Source: an uncultured Muribaculaceae bacterium
Lineage (GTDB): Bacteria; Bacteroidota; Bacteroidia; Bacteroidales; Muribaculaceae
Length of the DNA: 64,000 nucleotides
Direction: 5' to 3'
Assembly: GCA_910578395.1 (NCBI GenBank)
Contig: CAJTPZ010000003.1
Span: 192,703 to 256,702, forward strand
Positions within the stretch are counted from its first letter, which is position 1. Every line of letters starts with the position of its first letter. Both the position numbers and the translations under genes were made by a program. The notes below the pieces were generated by a model. The model made no database searches. It saw only the letters and a program-made list of their open reading frames with translations, and was not told the DNA's origin. Shown here piece by piece: positions 17,527-26,374 of this stretch.

Positions 17527-18741
17527 ATGAAAAAGGTAAGTCTTGCCGCGTTGTTTTTTGCGGCTACGATGGGTCTCTCGGCTCAGAATGCCTTGGTCAA
17601 GGAAGTGGAACGTGAAATAAAAGGTTCCAATCCCAACTATAAGGCTGCTATCGAGAAGCTTGCTCCAGCCTTAACTAATGCCGAAAGTTCAGAAGAAGCT
17701 CAGACCTGGTATGTAGCAGGTAAGGCCGGTGTGGGGCTTTATGACCAGAATTTCACCAAGATCGCTCTTGGCCAGGATGTTGACAAGTCACTCACCGGTA
17801 ACTCTCTCCGTGAAGGCATTGAGAATTTCCTAAAGGCTCTTCCTCTTGATAAAAAACCTGACAGCAAGGGTAAAATCAAAACCAAATACACCAAGGATAT
17901 TATGAAACAGATTCAGAATCATTACAATGATCTGAATACTGCAGCAATATATTGTTGGGAGGCCAAAGATTTTGACGGTGCATACAAGGCTTGGGAGCTT
18001 TATATGAGTCTGCCTACCAACAGCGAACTTGGAGACAATGCCCCTAAAGCACCAGTTGATACAGTAATGAGTGATATTGCCTACAATCAGGCTCTTGCTG
18101 CATGGCAGGGTGATAAGCTTGAAAATGCAAATGCATCTTTCAAGAAAGCGATTCAACTCGGCAACAACAAGAAAAATGTTTATGACTACGCCATCGCGGT
18201 AGCTTTCCAGCTCGGGAAATCGGATGAAGTCAATGAACTTGCAGAAGCTGCTTATCCGTTATATGGTAATGAGGATGTAAAATATCTTCAGTTGATCATA
18301 AACAATAAGATCGAGAAGAAGCAATTTGACGAAGCCCGCACAATGCTCAACAATGCTATTGCTGCAGAGCCCAACAATGGAAACTTGTATTTCGTAATGG
18401 GTATTCTGGAAGAGAATCTTAATAATAACGATGCAGCCCTTACCAATTATCGCAAGGCTGTAGAACTTGACGCTTCCAATGCAAATTATCAGTACAATGT
18501 AGGCCGTTCGATCTGTAACAAGGCATACGCTATCGATGATAGCGCTACTAAACTGAGCCAAGAGGAATACCAGAAAGTTCGTGACAATGAGGTTAATCCT
18601 CTTTTCCGCGAAGCTGCCACTTATCTTGAAGAAGCTTACAAACTCAATCCTGATGAGATGCACGATGCACTTGTTTATCTACGTAACGTGTACTACAATC
18701 TCAATGACGAGGCAAACCTTAAGCGTGTTGAATCCCTTTAA
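17527..18741 (+). CDS. Secreted TPR-repeat protein downstream of gyrA
   Basis: This 404-residue protein has a signal peptide (MKKVSLAALFFAATMGLSAQ) and several tetratricopeptide-type helical repeats. The clearest are around residues 170-205 (AYNQALAAWQGDKLENANASFKKAIQLG) and 275-325 (LYFVMGILEENLNNNDAALTNYRKAVEL). It is probably periplasmic. A TPR protein directly after gyrA is common in Bacteroidales, but its function is not known to me. A perfect-stem terminator follows, so gyrA and this gene appear to form one unit. Confidence 0.8.
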   Translation: MKKVSLAALFFAATMGLSAQNALVKEVEREIKGSNPNYKAAIEKLAPALTNAESSEEAQTWYVAGKAGVGLYDQNFTKIALGQDVDKSLTGNSLREGIENFLKALPLDKKPDSKGKIKTKYTKDIMKQIQNHYNDLNTAAIYCWEAKDFDGAYKAWELYMSLPTNSELGDNAPKAPVDTVMSDIAYNQALAAWQGDKLENANASFKKAIQLGNNKKNVYDYAIAVAFQLGKSDEVNELAEAAYPLYGNEDVKYLQLIINNKIEKKQFDEARTMLNNAIAAEPNNGNLYFVMGILEENLNNNDAALTNYRKAVELDASNANYQYNVGRSICNKAYAIDDSATKLSQEEYQKVRDNEVNPLFREAATYLEEAYKLNPDEMHDALVYLRNVYYNLNDEANLKRVESL

Positions 18742-18783
18742 TGATTTCGACCTCAAAAAGGTTTAATAGATAATAAAAACTAC

Positions 18784-18842
18784 AAGTCACCGGTTACAGC
18801 GTCAAAGTTGAAAAAGCTCTGTCGTTTAACCGGTGACTTTTT
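18784..18842 (+). terminator. Terminator after the gyrA-TPR unit
   Basis: A perfect 13-bp stem (arms 18784-18796 and 18827-18839; core GTCACCGGTTA) with a 30-nt loop is followed by TTTTAAAAT. Confidence 0.75.
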
Positions 18843-18857
18843 AAAATAATAGATAAT

Positions 18858-20090
18858 ATGGGAATAGTTGACCGCTTTCTGGATTATGTGTCATGGGACA
18901 CTCAAAGCGATGATATGACAAATATGACTCCATCAACTCCAGGCCAGATGGATTTTGCGATACATCTTAAAGAGATAATGGTGGATATGAAGCTTTGTGA
19001 TGTTTCATTGGACGACAACGGATATCTCATGGCGACACTGCCTGGAAACATTGAGAACAGAAATGTTCCGACAGTCGGCTTTATAGCACATGTCGACACC
19101 TCTCCCGACATGTCAGGCAAGCATGTGCATCCCCGTATCGTGGAAAACTATGATGGGGGAGAGATCATGCTTAATCAGAAGCTTGATATGGTCCTTTCGC
19201 CCAAAGATTTTCCCGAACTTGAACACTATAAGGGACAGGATTTGATTGTCACCGACGGCACGACTCTACTTGGAGCCGATGACAAAGCCGGTATTGCAGA
19301 AATCATAACAGCTATTGCATATCTGCAGGAACATCCAGAAATAAAACATGGCGACATACGTGTAGCATTCACTCCTGATGAAGAAATAGGCCTTGGCGCC
19401 CATAAATTTGATGTAACTCGATTTGGTGCTGATTTTGCCTATACAATGGATGGCGGAGAAATAGGTGAACTTGAATATGAGAATTTTAATGCCGCTATAG
19501 CTCGTGTCACTTTCAAAGGACGCAATGTGCATCCCGGTTATGCAAAGCACAAAATGCTTAATTCGATGCGCGTGGCAAACCAGTTTATAATAATGCTTCC
19601 GAGATGGGAAACACCTGAGCACACCGAGGGATATGAAGGTTTCTATCATCTTACATCAATAACAGGAAGTGTGGAAGAAACTGTATTGACATATATTATA
19701 AGAGATCATGACCGGGATCGCTTTGAGCGTCGCAAAAAAGAGCTTGAACATCTTGCAAGAAAAATCAATAACGAATTTCCGGGATGTGCTTCGATCGATA
19801 TAAAGGATCAGTATTATAACATGCGCGAGAAAGTCGAGCCTGTGATGTATATCGTTGATATAGCCAAGGAGGCTATGATCGCTGCCGACGTTACACCAAA
19901 GGTCGTGCCTATCAGAGGCGGCACAGACGGCGCACAGCTTTCGTTTAAGGGACTTCCTTGTCCTAATATTTTTGCCGGCGGTCTTAATTTTCATGGAAAA
20001 TATGAGTTCCTTCCAATACCGTCGATGGAAAAAGCCGCACAAGTGATTGTAGAAATCGCCCGTATCACAGCTGAAAAGAGCCTAAATTGA
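18858..20090 (+). CDS. pepT: Peptidase T (tripeptide aminopeptidase)
   Basis: This 410-residue M20-family metallopeptidase releases the N-terminal residue from tripeptides in the cytoplasm. Metal-ligand motifs are visible: IAHVDTSPD (His78, Asp80), GADDKAGIAE and the catalytic TPDEEIG. Late motifs RGGTDGAQLSFKGLP and the closing H-region (NFHGKYEFLP) match PepT rather than other M20 enzymes. Full length is normal. Its stop codon overlaps the TTG start of miaA, so the two are likely translated together. Confidence 0.95.
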   Translation: MGIVDRFLDYVSWDTQSDDMTNMTPSTPGQMDFAIHLKEIMVDMKLCDVSLDDNGYLMATLPGNIENRNVPTVGFIAHVDTSPDMSGKHVHPRIVENYDGGEIMLNQKLDMVLSPKDFPELEHYKGQDLIVTDGTTLLGADDKAGIAEIITAIAYLQEHPEIKHGDIRVAFTPDEEIGLGAHKFDVTRFGADFAYTMDGGEIGELEYENFNAAIARVTFKGRNVHPGYAKHKMLNSMRVANQFIIMLPRWETPEHTEGYEGFYHLTSITGSVEETVLTYIIRDHDRDRFERRKKELEHLARKINNEFPGCASIDIKDQYYNMREKVEPVMYIVDIAKEAMIAADVTPKVVPIRGGTDGAQLSFKGLPCPNIFAGGLNFHGKYEFLPIPSMEKAAQVIVEIARITAEKSLN

Positions 20091-20980
20091 ACGTGAAGAC
20101 CCTTGTTGTGATCACAGGTCCGACAGCGTCGGGCAAGACCAAGGCCTCTATCGAAGTGGCCAAGGCTCTGAAATGTGAAATCATTTCCGCTGACTCACGA
20201 CAGATGTATCATGATATACCAATAGCTACCGCAGCCCCTACAAAAGAAGAAAGAGCTGCGGTAGCACATCATTTTGTCGGAACTTTGCCGCTTGAAGCAT
20301 ATTACAGCGCTGCCTGTTTCGAAGAAGAGGTTATGGATCTTCTTTCTAATCTTTTCAAGCAGTCGGATTATGCTGTCATGTGCGGAGGGTCGATGCTATA
20401 TGTGGATGCGGTGACCAGAGGTATCGACGATATGCCTACAATATCGGATGAGGTAAGGACACAAGTATGGGAAATGTTGCAGGCTGAAGGCGCTGACGGG
20501 CTTCTTGCACGTCTTAAACTGTCAGATCCCGAATATTATGAAATTGTAGACCGAAAGAATACGAAGCGTGTGGCACATGCATTAGAGATAATATACGAGT
20601 CCGGCCAGACGTATACGTCATTTCGCAAAGGGAGCGCTAAGGAGCGTGATTTCCGTATTCTGAAGTTTGCCATAGATATGCCCCGTGAAGTGTTGTTTGA
20701 GCGAATTTCGACGAGAGTATCGGCTATGATCGATTCCGGTCTTGAACCGGAAATAAAAAATGTGGAGCAATTAAGAGGGCTGAATTCCCTGAATACTGTC
20801 GGCGTAAAGGAGATGTTCGACTATTTTGACGGGAAGCTGACGCTTCAAGAAGCTAAAGAAAAGATCGCGAGAAACACACGTGTCTTTGCTAAAAAGCAAC
20901 TGACGTGGCTTAAAAAAGACCAGGATGTGATATGGTGCCGTGATGCGTCAGAAATTTTGTCTCACATACAGAATATATAA
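20087..20980 (+). CDS. miaA: tRNA dimethylallyltransferase
   Basis: This 297-residue enzyme adds a dimethylallyl group to A37 of tRNAs that read UNN codons. The P-loop GPTASGKT, the DSRQMYHDIPIATA motif and the MCGGSMLYVDAV segment are diagnostic. The start is a TTG at 20087 overlapping the pepT stop (TTGA); GTG at 20093 is an alternative two codons later, and no ATG is available near the family N-terminus. A standard-length enzyme. Confidence 0.93.
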   Translation: MNVKTLVVITGPTASGKTKASIEVAKALKCEIISADSRQMYHDIPIATAAPTKEERAAVAHHFVGTLPLEAYYSAACFEEEVMDLLSNLFKQSDYAVMCGGSMLYVDAVTRGIDDMPTISDEVRTQVWEMLQAEGADGLLARLKLSDPEYYEIVDRKNTKRVAHALEIIYESGQTYTSFRKGSAKERDFRILKFAIDMPREVLFERISTRVSAMIDSGLEPEIKNVEQLRGLNSLNTVGVKEMFDYFDGKLTLQEAKEKIARNTRVFAKKQLTWLKKDQDVIWCRDASEILSHIQNI

Positions 20981-21277
20981 ATCGGGTAGATTACTTATCT
21001 GTCATAATGGCATTCAATTAATAATTTAATGGTGTAGCTTTACAGCTGTCGCACCAGGGGATTTGCCTATGACATACGCTCTTCGATTGAATTATTTTCG
21101 TAGTATATAATCATTGCCTGTCATATCCATATCGAACGCAAAAACACGTATCTATGCCCAATAGACATCTATTGCAAACCGGAATCCTTTGCCTTTTCCG
21201 GCTTCACTCTGCGTTTTCTTTCATCTCTTTATATACGCATTACAGACAAGATACATTACACCACACGTAAATTTTTA
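20981..21277. other. Intergenic stretch after miaA
   Basis: About 300 nt between convergent miaA and the DUF1080 gene. No open frame or recognisable RNA is supported. A modest hairpin (GGTG/CACC with AGCT/AGCT, about 21031-21055) is visible but not followed by a T-tract. Confidence 0.4.
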
Positions 21278-21313
21278 CAAAAAAAGAGCGCATCATTTTT
21301 TGTGACGCGCTCT
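21278..21313 (-). terminator. Terminator of the DUF1080 gene
   Basis: AGAGCGC (21285-21291) pairs with GCGCTCT (21307-21313); on the minus strand the stem is followed by TTTTTTTG. It lies 23 bp after the DUF1080 stop. Confidence 0.8.
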
Positions 21314-21336
21314 AAAAATCTGATTAAATCTATCTG

Positions 21337-22116
21337 TCAGAGGGGACGGAGCCAGATGTTGCGGAAACTAATGGGTTCGCTCGGATCGCCGTGTGACTGG
21401 AGAATGATGGGTCCGTCGCCATGCTTAACGACACGTGGGAAACCGATGTACTCGGTTGTACCCTGAATTTCATAATCATTGACAATCACGCAACCATTCT
21501 GAATTACAGTAACCTTGGGGTGTACCTTGTATGTGCCGTCCTCGTTGAAGACCGGAGAATTGTAGATGATATCATAGACATTCCACTCTCCGGGTTTGCG
21601 CATTACGTTGGCCATTGGCGCTTTCTGCTTGTATATCGAACCAGTCATGCCGTTGACATAGGTCTCGTTGTCGTAACAGTCGAGAACCTGTACCTCATAC
21701 ATGCCCTGAAGGAAAATGCCACTGTTTCCGCGCCCCTGGCTTTTGCCTGTGATGTTTTCAGGAACCATCCACTCGATATGAAGCTGGAAGCTGTCGAAGT
21801 TGTCTTTTGTCTGGATGTCTCCCTTTGTCTTGTTAACTGTGAATACACCATCGTGCACATCCCACTCGGCAGCCTCACCTGTACGCGAGCTTTTCCAAGC
21901 ATCAAGGTTCTTTCCGTCAAAAAGGACAATAGCATCGGATGGAGCCGAGTTTGTAGCAATGTTACCGGGAGTTACTACTTTGGGTTGTGGTGTCCAGTAT
22001 TCGCTCATGCCCGGACGCATTCTTTCGGGCTTCGGATATTCTTTTGGGGCATCCTGAGCTGTAGCGGTGGCAACCGCAAACAAAGAAAATACTGATAACG
22101 TGATAAACTTATTCAT
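21337..22116 (-). CDS. DUF1080 (3-keto-disaccharide hydrolase-like) secreted protein
   Basis: The start at 22116 gives a signal peptide (MNKFITLSVFSLFAVATATAQ) and 259 residues; the frame is open further upstream but would overlap the regulator gene. The DUF1080 fold is a concanavalin-like beta-jelly roll. Typical motifs are LFDGKNLDAWK, EWMVPENITGKSQGRGNSGIFL and the C-terminal GPIILQSHGDPSEPISFRNI. Members act on sugars, and some hydrolyse 3-keto-glycosides, so a role in glycan use outside the cytoplasm is likely. It lies 25 nt downstream of the LuxR-type regulator gene, probably on the same transcript. Confidence 0.9.
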   Translation of the reverse strand: MNKFITLSVFSLFAVATATAQDAPKEYPKPERMRPGMSEYWTPQPKVVTPGNIATNSAPSDAIVLFDGKNLDAWKSSRTGEAAEWDVHDGVFTVNKTKGDIQTKDNFDSFQLHIEWMVPENITGKSQGRGNSGIFLQGMYEVQVLDCYDNETYVNGMTGSIYKQKAPMANVMRKPGEWNVYDIIYNSPVFNEDGTYKVHPKVTVIQNGCVIVNDYEIQGTTEYIGFPRVVKHGDGPIILQSHGDPSEPISFRNIWLRPL

Positions 22117-22141
22117 GATAATGCTATTTGGGTTATTAATT

Positions 22142-23131
22142 TTAAGAGTCAAGCGACCTGATATCGTCAAGATCAACCAACCGATGCAAAATCGCATAGA
22201 TTGTAAGTGCCGCAGGGGAGTGAATGTTCAGTTTTGAACTCAGATTGCGACGATGCGTAGTGACTGTGTGAACAGAAAGGAAAAGCGCTTTGGCGATGTC
22301 CTTATTTGACATTCCGCAAGCGACTAACCTTATTATCTCTTTTTCACGCGCACTCAGAAGTTCCGGCTCAGTGTATTTGCCTGTAACCGGAAAAGAACTT
22401 TTTTCGTTTACAGAACCAAGGATTACATTAGATTCCTCGAGTTTCTTCACAGCCGGTTCAAAAAGGATGTCTTCTACAGCACAATGAGCGATAATCTCAT
22501 TCTCGCAATTGATTATATCAAGCAATGCAGAATTAATGAGATTTCTTTCGCCACGCTGAGGCACAAACCCAATTATGATGTTTTTCAACTCCTGAAGCTT
22601 GCGGGCCACATCATCATGACGGTCACTGAACAGCCCGTCATGACATGTGTTTGCGCTGCGAGAATGATTGGCAAGGAGATCAGAGATGTAACTGAAAACT
22701 TTTTCGTTTTCAGTTTTCATATGCGATGTGATCTCGTCGACATATTCATCATAAAACCGAAGAAGGAGAAGCGACACTTCTGTGTCGCTTCCTCCATAGG
22801 TAATTGCTTCGATGAGTTTCCTGCGTATAGATGGAAGGAAAAAATCAATGAAATAGGAATGTGTACCTTTGAGATATTCCATCAAGGGAGCAACCTTTAC
22901 ATCTGCTGCAACATAAGGCCGCTGACTAAGGAAATTTGCAACCGTAAGAAATGTCGGAACATCAACATTGTTTTTCCTGCATACGTCGGCTACAGTCGAA
23001 TCTCCAAATCCAAGCGATATACCAAAATGGCTTATTGTGGTAAGCAGTCTGTTGTTTTGGGATATAAGATCGCGCAGGCGGTCTGTGCTTAGAAATGGAA
23101 ACTGAGACTTATTATCGGCGGACAACGTCAT
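22142..23131 (-). CDS. LuxR-type regulator with DUF542 and hemerythrin-like di-iron domains
   Basis: This 329-residue protein has three parts. Residues 16-75 resemble the ScdA/RIC N-terminal domain (DUF542), but the usual Cys-Cys-Gly-Gly is replaced by LGFGDST (positions 40-46). Residues about 85-230 are hemerythrin-like: His91, His137, Glu141, His172, His216 and Glu220 reproduce the ligand set and spacing of the RIC/YtfE iron-sulfur repair protein. Residues 255-320 form a LuxR helix-turn-helix (LSAREKEIIRLVACGMSNKDIAKALFL begins it). An oxygen-, nitric-oxide- or iron-responsive transcription factor is inferred. Its targets may include the adjacent DUF1080 gene or itself. Confidence 0.85.
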   Translation of the reverse strand: MTLSADNKSQFPFLSTDRLRDLISQNNRLLTTISHFGISLGFGDSTVADVCRKNNVDVPTFLTVANFLSQRPYVAADVKVAPLMEYLKGTHSYFIDFFLPSIRRKLIEAITYGGSDTEVSLLLLRFYDEYVDEITSHMKTENEKVFSYISDLLANHSRSANTCHDGLFSDRHDDVARKLQELKNIIIGFVPQRGERNLINSALLDIINCENEIIAHCAVEDILFEPAVKKLEESNVILGSVNEKSSFPVTGKYTEPELLSAREKEIIRLVACGMSNKDIAKALFLSVHTVTTHRRNLSSKLNIHSPAALTIYAILHRLVDLDDIRSLDS

Positions 23132-23170
23132 CTTGACTTTTTGTAATCCTGAACGGCAGTAGTATATTAA

Positions 23171-23917
23171 TTACATGTTCATGCCACCGTCAACCTGTAT
23201 GACCTGACCTGTGACATAGCTTGAAAGATCAGATGCAAGGAATGTAGCGACGTTTGCGATATCTTCCGGTTTGCCGCCTCGACGAAGTGGTATTTTCTTA
23301 GCCCATTCGGCACGAACCTCGTCAGGGAGAGCTGCTGTCATAGCGGTCTCAATAAATCCCGGCGCAATGGCGTTGGCGCGGATACCTCTTGAGCCGACTT
23401 CCTGTGCTATGCTCTTCGCAAGAGCGATAAGGCCTGCCTTAGATGCCGCATAGTTGGACTGACCGGCGTTGCCATGAACACCCACAACAGATGCCATGTT
23501 GATAATCGAGCCACTCTTCTGGCGAAGCATGACAGGGAGCACTGCATTGATGAAGTTGAACGCGCTCTTGAGGTTTACAGCTATTACCGCATCCCACTGA
23601 GCCTCGGTCATACGCATCATGAGGCCATCTTTAGTGATACCAGCATTATTTACAAGGATATCGATGCTACCGAAGTCATTTTTAACCTGATCTACAACTT
23701 CTTTAGTCTGATTGAAATCGGCTGCATTTGAAGCATAACCTTTTACTTTGACACCAAGAGCTGCAATTTCTTCTTCTGTCTGTTTTGCATTTTCATCAAT
23801 CACAAGATCGGTAAAAGCAATGTTGGCTCCTTCAGAAGCAAATTTCACAGCAAGAGCTTTACCGATTCCACGAGCAGCACCGGTGATAAGAGCGGTTTTT
23901 CCTTCAAGAAGTTTCAT
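23171..23917 (-). CDS. fabG: 3-oxoacyl-[acyl-carrier-protein] reductase
   Basis: This 248-residue short-chain dehydrogenase reduces 3-ketoacyl-ACP with NADPH in fatty-acid elongation. The cofactor motif TGAARGIG (residues 12-19), the NNAG motif (90-93) and the catalytic triad Ser143, Tyr156 and Lys160 are present, and the C-terminal VTGQVIQVDGGMNM is typical of FabG. It lies 35 nt downstream of a TetR gene and 39 nt upstream of the LuxR-type regulator, all on the minus strand. A tetR-fabG pair is common in Bacteroidales, suggesting local control of lipid synthesis. Confidence 0.94.
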   Translation of the reverse strand: MKLLEGKTALITGAARGIGKALAVKFASEGANIAFTDLVIDENAKQTEEEIAALGVKVKGYASNAADFNQTKEVVDQVKNDFGSIDILVNNAGITKDGLMMRMTEAQWDAVIAVNLKSAFNFINAVLPVMLRQKSGSIINMASVVGVHGNAGQSNYAASKAGLIALAKSIAQEVGSRGIRANAIAPGFIETAMTAALPDEVRAEWAKKIPLRRGGKPEDIANVATFLASDLSSYVTGQVIQVDGGMNM

Positions 23918-23952
23918 TTTGAATAATCTGTTTGGTCTAAATTAATTTGATT

Positions 23953-24546
23953 TTAATTTTTACGTTTGAGTCCCTCAATGAGAAACTCCGCTATTTTTTC
24001 TTCAAGTCCATCGGGATGAAGACCAATATTATCGTAGTTATGATTTACATAAGAATAATATAACCCCTGAAGAGCAAGCACGAGTGTCGATGCAAAGCGT
24101 TTGGCCTGACGCGGATCAAATTCCCCCGACCTTACACCTTGTTCAAGCATCGACTGAAGTATGTCGTTTTCTTTCTCAAGGGCAATTTTACGCACACGCT
24201 CAATACGCGACAAATCACGATTGAACAATGATCTTATTGTCTCACTCATCGAAGCTTTATCGTCGGCCTTCACCATATTGATGCGGGCGGCAATAAAACT
24301 TTTCACCTTTTCAGTAGGGGACAGGTCACTATCCGCCACCTGTCTTATGCAACCTACAAGTTGCTCGCTTTCTCTCTCAAGTATAGCGTTGTATATTTCA
24401 CGCTTAGAAGCGAAATAGGAATAGACAGTGCGACGGCCACGCTCTGAGGCAGTGGCAATATCGGCCATGGTAGTGTTTTCGATGCCTTTTTTTGCAAAAA
24501 GCTGCCTGGCAACATCCATGAGCTTGTCGCGTGTCTTTGATACCAT
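23953..24546 (-). CDS. TetR/AcrR-family regulator
   Basis: The start at 24546 (MVSKTRDKLMD) gives 197 residues. It is preferred over the open-frame start at 24612 because a -7 box (24599-24606) lies between the two. Residues 5-50 form the TetR DNA-binding domain (TTMADIATASERGRRTVYSYFASKREIYNAI); the rest is the ligand-binding helical bundle. The gene is divergent from parA and directly precedes fabG, so fatty-acid or membrane-related control is plausible but inferred. Confidence 0.88.
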   Translation of the reverse strand: MVSKTRDKLMDVARQLFAKKGIENTTMADIATASERGRRTVYSYFASKREIYNAILERESEQLVGCIRQVADSDLSPTEKVKSFIAARINMVKADDKASMSETIRSLFNRDLSRIERVRKIALEKENDILQSMLEQGVRSGEFDPRQAKRFASTLVLALQGLYYSYVNHNYDNIGLHPDGLEEKIAEFLIEGLKRKN

Positions 24547-24598
24547 TGAATGGTCTAATACTGAGTGGAAAACAAATATTGATATTGACGTATACATG

Positions 24599-24606
24599 CA
24601 AATATA
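24599..24606 (-). promoter_or_regulatory. -7 box of the tetR-fabG run
   Basis: The minus strand reads TATATTTG, a full TAnnTTTG match, 52 nt upstream of the chosen TetR start. It is back to back with the parA promoter. Confidence 0.6.
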
Positions 24607-24614
24607 ACACAATC

Positions 24615-24645
24615 TTTCGGAAAACAGAAAAAAAGGTTAACTTTG
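24615..24645 (+). promoter_or_regulatory. parA promoter
   Basis: TTTC (24615-24618), 19-nt spacer and TAACTTTG (24638-24645); the start codon is 22 nt further on. Confidence 0.65.
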
Positions 24646-24667
24646 CAATCGTCCAAGTCAAACACTT

Positions 24668-25438
24668 ATGGGAAAAATCATCGCAATAGCCAACCAAAAA
24701 GGTGGTGTGGGAAAAACTACCACTGCCATCAATCTTGCGGCGTCACTTGCAAGCGAAGGTAAAAAAACGCTTATAATTGACGCTGATCCACAGGCAAATG
24801 CAACAAGCGGATATGGCATTGATCCTCGTACAATGTCCTCGTCCATATATGAATGTCTGGTCGATGGTTATCCAATGAAAGGTTCTCAAGTAAAGACATG
24901 TGTCGAAGGTCTTGACCTGATCGGTTCAAGAATCGACCTTGCCGGAGCTGAACTTGAACTGATAGGAAAGCCTGAACGAGAAAAAGTTTTGAAAAAGCTT
25001 CTTGCCGGGGTAAAGGATGATTATGATTATCTACTTATTGACTGTTCTCCTTCATTAGGGCTGATAACAGTGAATGCTCTTACAGCGGCAGACTCAGTGA
25101 TAATACCCGTCCAGGCTGAATATTTTGCACTGGAAGGGATCAGTAAACTGCTTAACACAATCAGAATCATAAAATCGAAGCTTAATCCATCACTTGAAAT
25201 AGAGGGTTTTCTTCTTACAATGTATGATGCCCGGCTCAGACTGGCCAACCAGATTTATGAGGAACTTAAAGGGCATTTCGCAGATATGGTTTTTGACTCT
25301 GTAATTCCCCGAAATATCAAACTCAGTGAGGCTCCGAGCCATGGATTGCCGGCATTACTGTATGATCCGGAAAGCCGTGGAGCGACATCGCATATAATGC
25401 TTGCAAAAGAGATCATTGCAAATCATAAACACAATTGA
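24668..25438 (+). CDS. parA: Chromosome-partitioning ATPase ParA
   Basis: This 256-residue Walker-type ATPase segregates the chromosome origin together with ParB. The deviant Walker A motif KGGVGKTTT is at residues 11-19, Walker A' at IIDADPQANAT, and Walker B at LLIDCSPSLG. It lacks the extra N-terminal DNA-binding domain of plasmid ParA proteins, as expected for a chromosomal Soj-type protein. Its stop overlaps the region of the parB start, so the pair is coupled. Bacterial parAB loci usually lie near the replication origin. Confidence 0.95.
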   Translation: MGKIIAIANQKGGVGKTTTAINLAASLASEGKKTLIIDADPQANATSGYGIDPRTMSSSIYECLVDGYPMKGSQVKTCVEGLDLIGSRIDLAGAELELIGKPEREKVLKKLLAGVKDDYDYLLIDCSPSLGLITVNALTAADSVIIPVQAEYFALEGISKLLNTIRIIKSKLNPSLEIEGFLLTMYDARLRLANQIYEELKGHFADMVFDSVIPRNIKLSEAPSHGLPALLYDPESRGATSHIMLAKEIIANHKHN

Positions 25439-25440
25439 CA

Positions 25441-26343
25441 ATGACGGCATCTTCAAATAAAAAACGGAGTGCTCTCGGAAGGGGACTCGACTCTCTTATT
25501 CCTATGGATGACGTGCCTGCCCGCGGAGCTTCGGCCATCAATGAAATAGCACTTGAGAGTATATCTGCAAATCCTGAGCAACCTCGTACAAATTTTGATG
25601 AGGAGTCATTAGCTGAACTGGCCTCTTCAATTTCAGAATTAGGTATAATCCAGCCGCTTTCACTGCGCAAAACCGGCCCGGATACATATCAGATAATCGC
25701 AGGCGAACGTCGCTATCGCGCCGCTATGATCGCAGGCCTGAAAAGTGTACCTGCCTATATACGCACTGCTAATGACCTTGAACTCACTGAGATGGCTCTT
25801 ATCGAGAACATCCAGCGAGAGGATCTGAATGCCATAGAGATAGCATTGACATTCAAAAAGCTGATTGAACAATATAGCCTTACACAGGAACGCCTGAGTG
25901 AACGCATCGGAAAAAAACGAGCTACAGTTGCAAATTTTCTGAGGCTTTTGAAGTTACCCGCCGAAGTGCAGCTTGGTCTTCGAGACAAACTTGTTGACAT
26001 GGGCCATGCGAGAGCTTTACTATCTATAGATAATCCGGCACAACAACTAAAACTATACAACCGTATTGTAAAAGAAGGACTATCAGTCAGGAAAGTTGAA
26101 GAGATAGCAAAAAAACTGCGTAATGGTGAAATTGATGAACCTAAAAAAGGAAATCAAACGCCACAGGATTATGATATACTCCGGACACATCTGTCGTCGG
26201 TGTTCAGAACCGATGTAAAGTTTCAGTGCAATAATTCGGGAAAAGGAAGCATAACATTTGCTTTTGCCAATGAAGAAGAGCTTGCACGCCTGATCACAAT
26301 TTTTGATTCGCTGAAAAGTTCCGGATCAATAGAAGAGAAATAA
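25441..26343 (+). CDS. parB: Chromosome-partitioning protein ParB
   Basis: The ATG at 25441 is preferred over the in-frame TTG at 25435; the product has 300 residues. ParB binds parS and, as a CTP-dependent clamp, loads ParA and SMC. The opening RSALGRGLDSLIP is the ParA-contacting segment. The CTP-binding motifs include the GERRYRAA sequence near residue 85, and the central helix-turn-helix region (TQERLSERIGKKRATVANFLRLLKLP) follows. No parS 16-mer was recognised nearby, but I could not search exhaustively. Confidence 0.94.
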   Translation: MTASSNKKRSALGRGLDSLIPMDDVPARGASAINEIALESISANPEQPRTNFDEESLAELASSISELGIIQPLSLRKTGPDTYQIIAGERRYRAAMIAGLKSVPAYIRTANDLELTEMALIENIQREDLNAIEIALTFKKLIEQYSLTQERLSERIGKKRATVANFLRLLKLPAEVQLGLRDKLVDMGHARALLSIDNPAQQLKLYNRIVKEGLSVRKVEEIAKKLRNGEIDEPKKGNQTPQDYDILRTHLSSVFRTDVKFQCNNSGKGSITFAFANEEELARLITIFDSLKSSGSIEEK

Positions 26344-26353
26344 ACCGCTGTTT

Positions 26354-26361
26354 TAATTTTG
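26354..26361 (+). promoter_or_regulatory. Possible -7 box between parB and the DUF5683 gene
   Basis: TAATTTTG matches TAnnTTTG and ends 13 nt before the TTG start at 26375. No -33 element is visible, so this may be chance; the gene could also be read from parA. Confidence 0.35.
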
Positions 26362-26374
26362 CATTGGTATTGCT

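Noticed and set aside
21421..22095. 224-codon plus-strand frame over the DUF1080 gene
   Set aside because: It is antisense to a well-supported family member and has no promoter.
22484..23092. 202-codon plus-strand frame over the LuxR-type regulator
   Set aside because: It is antisense to a three-domain protein with conserved residues; the composition is shadow-like.
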